Under the pieces are notes generated by a model that saw only the letters and a list, made by a program, of their open reading frames with translations, was not told the DNA's origin and searched no databases. Positions 10,416 through 22,165 of a stretch of 64,000 bases of DNA are shown piece by piece. The position numbers and the translations under genes are program-made. Origin of the DNA: Diphasiastrum complanatum (taxonomy: Eukaryota > Streptophyta > Lycopodiopsida > Lycopodiales > Lycopodiaceae); the NCBI GenBank assembly GCA_029204225.1, contig CM055098.1:50651983-50715982 (forward strand), in the 5' to 3' direction. The number at the start of each line of letters is the position of its first letter. Position 1 is the stretch's first letter.

Positions 10416-10756
10416 TTAGGAAGTCTCATTGTAGTGTTAAATGAGGCCTCATTAGTAATGTGCTAAGTAGTGTGGTCCCCAAACTCAATCTGAAACTGAA
10501 CAATCCATTCTTGCAAGATTTGAGCTGACACACACCAAGACTATTTGATCGTATGAAGCGTGAAGACTAGCGCTATTAAAGACATTTTGTGCTACAAAAT
10601 ATTACTGTGCAAATCTTTAGTAAGTGAAGTCTCAACGGAGTAGCCAACTTTAAACTAGAAGCTTTTGTTAGCTACAAAACATAAAAGCGAGACGATTCGA
10701 ATGCCCTTCACAGACGTTGTTAAAAGAGCACATGTAGAAAATTATGAACTGAACTC

Positions 10757-10925
10757 TCAACATAAGACGCTTAAGAAGGCATTATCTTTAGCAGCCTCTT
10801 CCAGTAAAGGGAAGATGAATCTCTTCTCCATGTGAGCGTGTTCCTGCATCAACTCTAATGTATTGCAATAGCCTTTCCAGAGCATCTTCAATTGCATTTG
10901 CATCTTGCCAGTGGTATGACCATAA
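10757..10925 (-). pseudogene. fragment resembling a hemerythrin/HHE-domain protein
   Basis: The minus strand reads a helix-like segment ending LMQEHAHMEKRFIFPLLEEA and stops at TGA (10757-10759). The pattern EHxxMExxxxFPxLE is typical of one metal-binding helix of hemerythrin-like (HHE) proteins. Only one exon-sized piece is seen and I find no neighbouring exons, so it is another gene fragment or a diverged pseudogene. The family call is tentative. Confidence 0.35.
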
Positions 10926-10929
10926 ACAA

Positions 10930-11560
10930 ATCAAACTATAGATACATTTGAGTAATGGAGTCTTTTTTTCTATTTTTTGTGTAATATTTGTGAAAATCAC
11001 CGAATGTACAATTCCTTCTAGCGCAAAATAAGAATTTATTAATTCTTCCAAAATGGAAAGCACGCAAGCATTTCAGTTTCATGTGTAAATACGCAGATTC
11101 TATAGAAAATTGACTTAACAACAATTAAGGCTACCCTCTGCTCTCTGATGTTTAAGTCAATGATCAAAGCCACAAAAGACATCATAATTCCACCAAATCC
11201 CATCTATTGATCAAAGGTATACTTTTGCAGAAAATTAGATGTAGGGAAATATAGGATTTGAATTGGGGGAGGGGTACATTTTTAAAAATACGTAGTTTTT
11301 GTGTGACAATTTTAATGGCGATGACAAATGGTAACATTTTCAACGGCAACATGACATTTTTGCTGGGCATGTATACACGTATATTTACCAAGACTAGCCC
11401 TTATGCATTTTAGAGCTCTTTGGCTTCACAAAATTACATCTCATCATTGTTTAATATTATCTTTTAAATAAATATTAATAAAAAAATACATTATAATTTT
11501 ATTTTTGTCTTTTTCTCATGTCCAAAACTTTGTAACCGTTTGTTTACTCACCACTATGCT
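10930..11560. other. AT-rich non-coding stretch
   Basis: No gene or clear repeat was recognised. Confidence 0.4.
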
Positions 11561-11599
11561 ACTCCTCTTTAACTCTACTCCTCTACAGTTTGGGTGAAG

Positions 11600-12217
11600 G
11601 GCCTAAGGGATAGAAAAGAAGAGGTTGAGAAGAGAAGAGAGGAAGAGAGATAGATAGAGAGTGAGGGTGGAGGTTAGCTCAAATGCTCCTTATGCTTGCT
11701 AATGGAAAAGCATTCACTATGGCAAACAATAAACATGGAAATAGAAAGCAATGGAAAACACAATCAAGAGCATTAGGAAGTAGTGAATAGCAAATGAGGA
11801 TGCTTCTCTTCCAAAAATGGTAAGAGTTTCCTCCTTCTCATTAACATGGAAATAGTGTACAAATGGTGCCTTTTTATAAAATGAGGAAGGCCCTTGCCCC
11901 TTAATCTTATTGGCTAATATTCACAATGATCCTAACCATTCATCTTGGACCCAACTTGATCCAAGGGTCCACAAAAAATACATTTCATGTGAGTCCCAAT
12001 TTGGACCCAACTCTAAAAAGTGATCTCTAAGTTTAAAAATGACATTGGGCCTCTAGTTTTATTTTAATTACAAGGCCCAAGACAAGTTTATTTTATTTAC
12101 AACTTCAATTGCGTGCTCATTGGGCCATGGGCTTATACACGCAGGATGCCATGCCCTCGCAACACATTTTATTGGAGGATTTTATTTATTTACTCTTTGT
12201 TGGGAATACCCCCAACA
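11600..12217 (-). mobile_element. LTR-like remnant
   Basis: Read on the minus strand it begins TGTTGGGGGTATTCCC at 12217. On the plus strand the layout (a 'ttttataaaatg' box near 11873, 'attggctaat' near 11908, then 'cacgcaggatgcca' near 12140) resembles the LTR-like insert at 30840-31674. The lower boundary is not defined and no flanking duplication was found. Confidence 0.35.
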
Positions 12218-12740
12218 TCGATATTTGCAGAGCACCGTGTGGAACAAAAATTTCATTCATCAACATTGAGATTCCATCTTGACGATTAGGATTTGCTATT
12301 GGTTTTCAGAGTAAAAAAACTCTAACATGGCCTTGTTAAAAACAAGGCATAATTGGTGACACTAAATGTGTGTAAGATATAGCTTGAAATGCATGGAAGG
12401 AGAAGATACTATTTCCGTAGTACTCCTCTGATCATTCATAAAATGAATTTCCATATAGATTTCTGATTCTCATATTTGTTGTTTATATCCATCATTTGGT
12501 ATATCAAATGATCAAGTTTGGGTAATGCATTGGAAATCTTCTCAAAATTTGGAAGATATATAGATTTAAGGTTGCAAAAAGGTGGAAAAAAATTTCAATT
12601 CCCTGGTGAGTTTGCTCTTGGTTGGAAATTGTAGCAGATGACGGAATATCTATTTCAGTTTCTTTCTGCAAGGACTCATTTCATAATTAGGGTCTTTGTT
12701 TCATTATCGATCTGGCAATTGCATGGTATTGTAGAAGTTT

Positions 12741-13850
12741 TCAAGAAACTTCCCAATTGAGCAGCAGGTTTAGCAGTTGATTGCTATGGTGCTCGTGTGG
12801 TGTTGTCATGGGGATCCTAACCGGATTGTAACGGACGTTGCGGGCAGGTAGGATCTTGTTGGGTTGTTGCGAAAAATCTTTGAAACTGTGTTTCCTGACA
12901 CAGTAAGGGAATTTGGCATGGTATTTTGTTTTGATCATACAATCAACCATAAAGTGGCCTGCTTCATTGTAAATGAAGCATCTATTGTTCATTGCCCTTT
13001 GTTGAATCACATAGCCATCTTGTATGGTGAGGACTTTTGGATTTTCTGGTTGGTGATCGTGATAAGGCAAGGAATGTCCAGATTGGGATGGTTGTTCTTT
13101 ATATCTTTGTATGAAGTTGGCTTGAATAGGCTGATATGAAGGGCAATCATGAATAGGATGCGTAGCCTGGCAATGTGGGCACCAGATGTTTTTGCATCTA
13201 TGAGCTAATTGTGCAAAGGGTAGCTGACCAGTCATATTGCTTTGGATAAACTTCAGAATATTTCGAAACTCATTTGTGAGTTTCTCCATGTGGAGTTGAT
13301 GTTGTTGATTAAGCAACTTCAACTATGATTTCCAAAGCTGATCACAGGTATCCTCGATCGGCTTTGAGTCATGGACAGCAGCACGATGTGCTCTCCATTC
13401 CCTAGAATTATCAACATCTGATCCTTCGTCTTCATCTCGGATGGCATTAGACATAGCTAACTTTAAGCTCATATATTCATCATTAGATCGAAGCTTGCAT
13501 CTAATCCATCTTGGAAGGCCTACTAAGAACCAGATGATGATCAGTGGCCTATTCCTATAGTTGACTTTTGAAACGTTTTAAAATGCTCGATATATTCTTG
13601 TACGCGTTCGTCTTTTGCCATTTTGATATTACACAATTTGACAAAAGGACTCTCTATCAAACGAAAGGGCTTAAAATGCTTGACAAAGGATTCTTTCAAT
13701 ATAGACCAGTCGAGCTTATCGTCACGATCCAAGTTAAAAAACCATTCATGTGCTTCATCAGTCGTGGTCATAGAAAATAGTGGACCATAGCATCGTTGGA
13801 TGTTTTGCCATAAAAATCGCATACATTTTCAAACTTGTAAAAATATGAGG
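12741..13850 (-). mobile_element. gypsy-type gag relic
   Basis: The upstream frame (13822-13541) has the retrotransposon gag pattern: ATWFF-like AHEWFFNLDR, then W-x-x-LKESFVKHF, ending in a VQEYIEHFKTF segment. After frame breaks the lower frame (13322-12741) holds zinc-knuckle remnants. CFIYNEAGHFMVDC has the CX2CX4HX4C layout with the second Cys changed to Tyr, and there is a second Cys-rich piece CPHCQATHPIHDC. No protease or reverse transcriptase follows, so the element lost its pol or is a gag-only remnant. Confidence 0.65.
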
Positions 13851-13859
13851 GTCTGTACT

Positions 13860-14734
13860 ACCATCGTACTTGGGTAGATCTAACTTCGGGGTTCATTTTT
13901 CAATAGGATTGCCATGGTTAGCAAAAGCTCCATGGAGGTGTGTTTTGGCCTGTGAGGATTCATAAAAATGGGCTCTTGTGAAGAATCGGATCTAGCAGGT
14001 TATTGCCTCTCGAATGGGTTTGTGGACTACTCGCATACGAGTGATTTCATTCGAGAGGACCTATGATGTCGAATTTCTTTAGACGTAGGTGACACCATTT
14101 TGGGTGGATAATCTGTTGTGGTATGGACATCAATATGGTGTTCCATTTGGGCAAGTTCTTGTTTTTTGTTTTTTGTATGGATTTTTTGTTGTTTTTGGTT
14201 TTTGGGTTTTTTTTTTTTTTTTTTTATGCACCGGTGGTGTTTGCGGTTGATGGAGAAGGTGGAAGGAGTCAGCTGATGGAGGAGGTGATGGATCGGTCCA
14301 TGAAGATGATGATGTGTAGGGTTGGGATGTTTTTTGCAGGTGCAAGTCCTTTGGAGGTTTTGTAGGTCTGTTGCAAGGTTGAAGGTTGGCGCAGGTCATT
14401 TGTGTGCTAGTGGTGGCAGGTGTAGGATAGTTGCAGGTGTGTGCAGGTCTGAAGGAGGAAGGCGATGTAGAGTGCTCGGACAGAATAGAGCTGTGAGGTT
14501 GTTTGGTTCGGATCTGATAAAGAGGCATGTTTGGATGCAGGAGGAATGCGTGGGTTCAGACTTGTCAGATCAGAAAGTGCGTGGGCGGATATGTGGCTTG
14601 GTCAGGACGCAAATGATCAATATGTGTCATCAGTAAGTCAGCGAAGTATGTGGTTCAATTGCAGAGAGCAGCGGTGAATGCTACACGATGAGACTAATGA
14701 CAACGAATATTAGAGCCCTACAACACAACAATGC
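13860..14734. other. non-coding, G/T-rich stretch
   Basis: No recognisable domain was seen. Frames on both strands over 14130-14640 are compositional and include a T run of about 17 at 14209-14225. Confidence 0.4.
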
Positions 14735-14791
14735 TATATGCTGAGACGAATCCTCAAGACTTAATCGTGGTTCAGTACTCACAGTGAAACG
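14735..14791. repeat. fragment of the 361-bp satellite
   Basis: It carries the satellite landmarks 'ctgagacgaatcc' and 'cagtactcacagtgaaacgt' seen in the tandem array at 4439-5745. The LTR of copia D starts directly after it, so copia D inserted into a satellite copy. Confidence 0.75.
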
Positions 14792-16173
14792 TGTTGGAAA
14801 TTAAGCCCACAGTTGCCTCCTTGGTGAATGATAACTTAGACAGCCAATTACTTGAAGAACATCTACAACAGACTTCCGGCTGACCGCTAGCAAAGAGTAA
14901 CCAATCCCATTATAATTTTAAGTTCAAATGTTAAGTTTAATAACTTGAAATCATTGAACACTTGGCCATCTTCAAGGACTTCCACAAAACTTACATTTAG
15001 GACAAGTCTGCAGATTTACATTGTTTTCGAGACAGTCTACAGAAATGAACTATGGTCGAGACAGGTTCACAAAATGTTTGCGAAAGTTTCGCGAGAGTCC
15101 AAAAGTTCAACTACTTTTCAACACTTGACTTTTTTCGCGAAATGTTTGCAACAGTTCAAAAGTTCAAAAATAATTTTCTAACATCTTTAACTTTGTTCGC
15201 GAAAAGTTTGCGAGAGAGAAATTTCTCGAAGGTCATCTATTTTTCATGTTGAACTATTTTAAAGACACCTTCGCCTTTTTAAGGGCAACTTCGTCTTTTT
15301 CGCAAAGTCCCGACGAGAGAGAGAAATGCCGAAGGTCATCTACTTTAAACGAGGAACGTTCCCAGCCACTTCCCAAATTTGTGAAGTGAGATAAAGTCGC
15401 TTCCCTTATAAAGCGAAGTGAGAGAATTTGCAACGCCCTTGTTCACGTCAACATTCCCTATGGGTTGACAGTGTACACTATGTACAATTGTCACAAAAGC
15501 CATATACTTCCAAGTACAACGGCTTTCCTAATTAGGTGACAAGCATTCAATGCAATTAATACATGGATGAAATCTATAAATAGATTGTCCAAGCACAGAT
15601 TAGGTGTTGCTCCATCCATGAGACGCATTATCTGAGCCTCCCAATTACGCCGTCAATTTTTGGTTGGAATTGTTATTTGTATTGTGCTTCAGTGTAATAT
15701 AGCAACAACATGTTTTTGTCTGTGTATAATGTAGATGAATGCTTGTTGTGATTGAATGCACTTTCATTGCTGTTTGATCGTGTTTGTTTACTCACTCTGA
15801 TCAGAACATGGATGTCTACGACTCCTCAGTTTCTGATCAGATGATGGCTATCTTTGACGCCTGAGGAACTCGCGATATCACGTTGCTCTTCGATTTATTT
15901 CAGAACTATACTTTACATTGAATCTGATTTCAGTATTACCACACACAAACCATCTCTAATCTCTTCGATGGACTGTACTCTTGTTTTTAGAGTATGAATT
16001 AATTTTTAAGAATTTGTTGGGCAATCAGAATGCATAAGGCTGTGATTATCTTTAGCGTAAGCTGTCAATTAGACTGTTTTTGCACCTAGCAGCCGATTAG
16101 AACGGGAGAGCTGTTCCACAATATTCTTGCTCACTTCTCCGTTCTCGTTCTTCCTATCTCCCTTGCCTCATCA
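14792..16173 (+). repeat. 5' LTR of copia D
   Basis: It starts TGTTGGAAATTAAGCCCACA and ends CTCATCA just before the primer-binding site. It matches the LTRs of copia C (minus strand, 40012-41490 and 35272-36399). A TATA box, CTATAAATAG, lies at about 15574-15583 and marks the likely retroelement promoter. Confidence 0.85.
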
Positions 16174-16190
16174 ATTGGTATTAGAGCGTA
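16174..16190 (+). other. primer-binding site of copia D
   Basis: ATTGGTATTAGAGC follows the LTR. It matches the usual plant copia site complementary to the 3' end of initiator methionine tRNA (TGGTATCAGAGC) with one change. Confidence 0.75.
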
Positions 16191-16239
16191 GCTCAAATAA
16201 ACTGAGAAATTAAGTTTGTTCTATTTGTATATTGTTATC

Positions 16240-19200
16240 ATGTCTCATATAGGTAGCTCCTCATCTTCATCACTCAGTGAAGCTAGAGTCATTGACAAGC
16301 TCAATGGTCCTAACTTCTACATTTGGAAGTTAAAACTCAGAATGATGTTGATAGATAGAGATCTTTGGGATGTAGTAGAAGGTGCAGACTTGAAACCAAA
16401 AGATGGTGATCAAGCAAAGGCCTAGAGGATCAAAGATCAGAAGGCCTTAGCATTTATTACACTCAATCCGGCCGACTCCCAAATATCTCACGTTACCACG
16501 TGCAAAACCTCTAAGGAAGCACTGGACTTGTTATCAAGTCTTTATAAGACTCACGATGTAACCACGAGATTACATCTTAGAAGGAAGTTCTTTACTCTTA
16601 GCATGTCTGATTCTACTACCATCACTTCTCACATCAACAACTTCAAGTCCCTATTAGATCAGTTATCAACTTTAGGATGTTCTATTCAAGATGATGATGT
16701 CGTTATGACCTTTATTTCTTCTCTTCCAAAGTCGTATGAACACTTTGTGGTGATGATCTCCACACAACCCGATCTCACTCTTCAAAAGGTGATCGGTCAT
16801 CTTCTTCAAGAAGAAATGTGGAGAAAGACTATGAAAAATGCAAAAATTATGCTTGGTTAAGGCCAAATATATGTATATAGGATGATTACACATGTGTGGA
16901 GCCTATTCCCACGTGTGAAATAAATGTACTTTTCATATAGTACAATCATATAGCTTGTACATATAGTTTAAATCAAGTTCTATCGGCTAAAAAGGCCAAA
17001 ATCATGTTTTTTAGTCATATGCCACATGGCATCAATCTAGAGATTGCATGAAGCCCCATCATGAGATTAGGTGTCAAATCCTATGTTTAGAGGTCTGCTC
17101 ACATGTGTGGAATAAGTTGAGGAAGTCGAATTTTCACTTCTAGAAGAGTTTTTCCTAGTTCTCTACATAGAAGAAAAATGGACCAAAAGTGCTCAAAATA
17201 GAAGGTTTTGTCCAAGTGTCAATTTTGCATAATGAATCATCACATGACAAAGCACCCTCACACATGTGAGATGAGAGGATGATCAGTACCACGAGCTCCC
17301 ACTTTTTGTATATATAGAGCCACATTTGGCCATAATCATTAAGCAACACCAATCTTGGTTCTGGAGGCAATTCTTGTCAATTTCATCATTTGTCTTGATT
17401 TTTCTTAATAGTTTTGAGTTCCTATCATACTGTACTTTGATTTCAGTCTAGAGTCTGTACTCTGACAGGTTTTTACACGTGTGAAACCAGCAAGTACAAT
17501 TCCCTTTCATTTATGATTGTTCTTGTTAGATTTTCTCATCTAAATTTGATCTAGATTGATCTAAAGGCTTGTGTAGATTGGTAGATCAATTGTATCTAAC
17601 ATTTAATCACTCTTGTGGATCATTTTAGGATCCATTCTTGGTCCAATTTTGCAGATTTTCCACAAAGACTAGCAACTTGTCCATCAAAGTCAAATCCATG
17701 GCTCTATACACCAAGAAGAAAGACTATTCCAAGGGCAAGAATCAAGTGCAGCAGCAACAACAAAAGCTTCACACTCAAAGTGAGCATGGTGGATCGTGCA
17801 AGAGGCTTTTCTACAGATATTGCAAAAGGGCTAATCACGACATTAAGGAATGTTGCATTAGGATCTATAATGAGGCAAAGAAGCAGCAACAACAACAACA
17901 TCCAGACACCTCCAACGCAGCCGAATTTAAGGAGCAAGACACACACTTGCTAATGGCTTACAACAGCAACGAAGACTATGATAGTTAGTACCTAGACAGC
18001 GGCGCTACCCAACACATGAACTCTCGCAAGGAATGGTTTACGGAGTACACAACTTACAATAGAGACCAATTTATCTACTTCAAAGATTCTGGCACCATAC
18101 ACGTGGAGGGCAAAGGAGCAGTGAAGATCAACTTCAACAACAATCTGTCCATTTGTGTTCCTAATGTCCTTCATATTCCTCAGTTGTCAAAGAACCTATT
18201 ATCATTCTCTAAGATAACTGATGAGGGAAACACTGTTACTTTCTCATCTGAACAGTGTACAATACTCGAGGAAGATACTACTCTGACTACATGCACTAGA
18301 GTCAGAAATCTTTACATACTCTCTAATTCAGTTGCATTAGCTAGTATCTCTAATGAAAATGTAAACGACAGTGCTGTTCTGTGGCATAGTCGATTTGGAC
18401 ACATGAATACAAGATCAATTTCTTACATTTGTTGTAATAATTTAGTTGATGGACTGAATTTCCCTTCTTCATTAGATATGAAATCTTTCTTTTGTGAGTC
18501 ATGCATTTATGGGAAGCACTCTAGAAGCAAGTTTTCAAAATCACATTCCATAAAATCAAAGCATGTATTAGATCTTGTACATAGCGATCTATGTGGTCCA
18601 ATGCCAACTCCATCCTTAGGAAATGCAGTCTATTTTATCACTTTCATAGATGATTACTCCAAATGGTCTACAATCATGTTCATTAAGCACAAATCTAAAG
18701 CCTTTGAATGCTTCAAGAGATTCAAGGCCATGGCTGAGACACAAACGTCTAGGAAAGTGAAGGCAGTCCGAACTAATGGTGGTGGCGAATACATCTCCAA
18801 CGAGATGTCTGACTACATGGCTGAACATGGTAAGACAGTTCACCACTTCCTATTCACCTCAATAGAACGGGATTGCAGAAAGGAAGTATCGAACTCTTCT
18901 CAACTCAACCAGATCCATGCTACATCAAGCACACATATCTGCAAGTTCTGGGCAGAAGCTACTACCATAGCCTGTTACGTGCAGAAAAGATCCAGCACCA
19001 AAGCTGTCAACAACAAGACTCTTCATGAAGTTTGGCATGGGCACAAGCCTAGTGTCAGCCATTTAAAAATCTTTGGTTGTATATGTTTTGTTCACATTCC
19101 TAAAAAACTTAGGAAGAAGCTGGATCATAGGACAAATAAATGTATTTTCACTAGCGATCCTGATGAACATAAAGCTTATAAACTTTATGATCCGTCCACC

Positions 19201-19411
19201 AATGTAGTATTTGTCACTAGGGATATAATATTTCAAGAACATACATACTATGATTTCAAACAGCCATCGATAAACGATGCTATGTCATTTCATCCTATTT
19301 TACGTAGCATGGATTCTTCCAACGTTGATGTTCCTTCTACAGAACCTACAACTACAGCTATAGAGGCCGAGCAGCCGACAGTACCTGTCATCAGACCAGA
19401 CCAAGCTAGGA
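16240..19411 (+). mobile_element. Ty1/copia element (copia D) gag-protease-integrase, truncated
   Basis: Gag starts at 16240 (MSHIGSSS) and carries the UBN2-type pattern LNGPNFYIWKLKLRMML. The zinc knuckle near 17810-17855 reads YRYCKRANHDIKEC, its first Cys changed to Tyr. The protease motif YLDSGATQHM starts at about 17989, directly after a TAG at 17986-17988 where copia C has Trp. The GAG-pre-integrase and integrase region (18016-19260) has HSRFGH, CESCIYGK, FIDDYSKW and TNGGGEY, but the C-terminal part is frameshifted near 18830-18870. A stop also breaks gag at about 16423. The element ends at about 19411 where satellite sequence begins, before any reverse transcriptase. It is non-functional. 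Confidence 0.9.
16832..17663. mobile_element. 832-bp insertion inside copia D gag, with 8-bp target-site duplication
   Basis: AAAGACTA occurs directly before (16824-16831) and after (17664-17671) this block. The sister element copia C carries the uninterrupted sequence GAGAAAGACTAGCAGC at the same gag position. The ends TGAAAAATGCAAAAATT and AATTTTGCAGATTTTCCA are imperfect inverted repeats. A TATA-like 'tatatatagagcc' lies near 17308. No coding frame is seen. The clean 8-bp duplication suggests a DNA transposon of hAT-like size class, while the TG...CA-like ends and the TATA box would fit a solo LTR. The class is unresolved. Confidence 0.75.
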
Positions 19412-19714
19412 ATACGCCCTTCGTGCTGGGAGGATTGCCACTAGGGCACATTCAATGGACTACTTTTTGGCATTTTCAAGAAGTGGTCCAGTATCGCCAA
19501 ACGAGCTCTATATTGCATGCCGTCTATTCCATCCAGTCATGCACATCAAGATGACAACAAACCAGGCTCCAAGTAGCTCAGTATGCACAGAGAAATGTGC
19601 GTTCAAGCCTGTAACCCTAAAAGTAGGCCAGAGAATTGTAAAGATATCGATTTTTTTGGATATCAATGCATGCACAAGCACACTCATACACACATGCACA
19701 AATCATACACACAG

Positions 19715-19772
<58 letters not shown>

Positions 19773-19776
19773 CATC
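19412..19776. repeat. satellite-derived block with AC-rich tail
   Basis: It begins 'acgcccttcgtgctgggagg' and follows the satellite unit at 5464-5745 closely, including the tail 'gcatgcacaagcacactcat'. An (AC)n run at about 19716-19771 follows. The block stops at 19776 where the LTR of gypsy A begins. Its apparent continuation lies beyond gypsy A at 26250. Confidence 0.75.
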
Positions 19777-20033
19777 TGTTATGTCCATGTCTTGTACAAG
19801 GGAATCAGATTAATTCCTGATGTGGATAGCCGGTCACTCCAGTTGTATGTGGTTATTAGTTATGCTACGTCATTCCGGACGTGGTCGTATTAAATAATTA
19901 ATAATCATATGAGGGCCCAGACCTATAATTGGACATAGGAGCACATGCATGGTGAAGACTGCTTTAATGCAAGAATAGGAGGTCAATAGCTCAATTTAGG
20001 TTGCATGGGGATCCTAAAGGGAAGATTCTCTCT
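19777..20033 (+). repeat. 5' LTR of gypsy A, truncated
   Basis: It starts TGTTATGTCCATGTCTTGTA and matches 25764-26020 closely. It stops matching after the 'attctctctct' stretch, so about 230 bases of the LTR and the true primer-binding site appear deleted. Confidence 0.85.
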
Positions 20034-21311
20034 CTAAATTGGTATGAACATTTTCAGAGATGTATTTAAGTTGTCCCTAAGCTATCATGAAGTTTGGTAG
20101 GGATTAGAGACCATTAGGGGGCTCAAAACACTAAAAAATAGTGTATTTTTGATGATTTTTGAGCATGAATACCTCTCAATTGGGGGTCTACTCCAAATTT
20201 TCGTTTCAATCGATCCAAAACCTGATCAACCAAGCCAATAATCAAATTACAAACCCTACCACAGTGTTGGATCTTGTTACAAGCTTAAAGATATGTTGGA
20301 TTGCCTCTTTCTTGAGCCATCATTCATCCAATTTGGATAGATGTGCATTAGACACCAACTTATGGAAGTTTTGCTTGTTGTTGGAGGCCAAAAATGCATT
20401 TTTTGCATGATCTGAGCTTATGATTGCTTGCTAGACCTGTTATAAGCTTCTATTCCTCTCTAATGAACATTAGTAGAGTGCTTGTAACCTCTGATCCAAG
20501 GCTTATTGGGCTGGGATGTGATTTTTGATGATTCCTCTCTCCAAAAATGCGCCCTCCTACCTGTTTTTTATGCATTTATTGCTTGCACGTGTGAAGCTAG
20601 GGGGTGCAAGGTGATGTGGCAATGCCTTGTAGACCCACTCTCCCTCTGTACTGTGCTTTACAGCGACCAATTTGGTGTCATGTAGAGAAAGTTATGGCCA
20701 TATGAAGTTTGGCAATTTTTGAACTAAAATTTGCAAAATTTCGGAATTGTTCTGATGCATGCATGTTTGTAAATTAGTGTAGTGCTTTCCTGATGATGGA
20801 AATGTATGGATAGACCTGTATGCATGCTTAAATGCATGTTGCATGCATAACCAGTGATTTTGATCAGTAGAATTCTTGCATGTAACTATTTTTGGCAATT
20901 CTAGATCAAAAGGCAGATTTCCTAGCAAATAGGCCATTTACGAGAAAAAATTTGTTTTTTGAAAAAGACTGTGCATGTCGAGTTACTTCCATGCAGGATC
21001 TTTCGAAATGATTTCGATTTGAGACAATGCTTGTGTTTTTGCAAAATCGATCTTTTTAATTGATTTTTAAAGTTGGTCCATTTCGAACGGATTTCGAAAA
21101 TCCCAGTTTTTTCATAAAATTTAGTGTTTGGTCATAAAAAGTAGTAGTTGTTTATTTTGATCTGATATTGATTTTGCAAAAGTTTGCACAAATGAGTGAA
21201 AGACCTTGCTGAATAATATTAGCCAGTTATGAAGGTTTTGAACGTTTTACTTATTAGTTGATAATTGGATCTCGACTAATTTAAGCAAATTTTGCATATC
21301 AAGAAATCAAT
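20034..21311 (+). mobile_element. gypsy A leader, non-coding
   Basis: No conserved frame was seen between the LTR remnant and the gag start at 21312. This is the expected place for a retroelement leader. Confidence 0.5.
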
Positions 21312-22165
21312 ATGGCAGACGATAATGCAAATGCAGCTCTCGATGGTCAGGTGCCAATGCCTACCTATCTGCAGATTTTCCAGTCATAAAGCCAAGCGCT
21401 TAATGAGATAAACAACATGAACACTTTACGTGATCAACAAATGGAAGTACTGTTGAATCAAGTGAGAGTTTTGTTTGCTCCAAATTTGGACTTTCAGCCT
21501 GAACCTTTTTTGGGGGAGAAAAAAGAGAAGAAACTTGAAATTGTGGATGATTGGTTAACCAAGTGAACCGGTTATTTTAATCTACACGGAATTCCTGAGG
21601 AGAAAAATATAGAGTGTTATTCTGTTCTTCCATGGTAAAGCTTGTGACTTGCAACCTAAACCTACCACATGGGACGAGTTTAAGGAGATGTTCAAAAAGT
21701 CGTTTGTGGTTGTGGACGACTCGGATTTTTACCAAAGATTTGTGAATTGCAAAATGGGTACTCAGAGTTTGGACTCGTACCTACAAGATTTTATGGATTT
21801 ATGGAATAAAGTCCTCTCATTCGATGCAAAACTGGCACTGTGGCCGTTTATCCTAGGTTTGCCCGCAGATTATCAGTATGAGTGTAAGCGTAACGTGCTT
21901 CAAACCTTTGATGATGTAGTTCGTGTCACGAAAGTGAACGACTCCACGGTAGTGGCATCTAGGAAGCAATTACAGGCTAATCTATCTGGATCATCCGGAC
22001 CCAACCAGAAAAAAGAGAAGAAAAGAGTTCGTGGGAATAAGAAAACTAAATATTTTGATGAATTGGATCAAGCTAATCTGAATTTAGACAAAAGAAGAAG
22101 AAGTCTTGAAAAAAGACTAGAAGGACCAATGTTTGTTTCCATTGCAGTCAGCCTGGACATGTTAT
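21312..22165 (+). mobile_element. gypsy A gag, disrupted
   Basis: Gag begins at 21312 (MADDNANAALDGQ) and is broken by TAA at 21387-21389, a later stop and a frameshift near 21620. The main gag body runs from 21649 (WDEFKEMFKKSF, then a QDFMDLWNKV segment). The zinc knuckle CFHCSQPGHVMKFC (about 22131-22172) has the canonical CX2CX4HX4C form but lies in another frame. Loss of one A in the run at 22109-22114 would explain the shift. Confidence 0.85.

Noticed and set aside
14130-14636. Pro/Thr/Ser-rich frame on the minus strand and Gly/Val/Cys-rich frame on the plus strand
   Set aside because: Skewed base composition around a T run; no domain and no start context.
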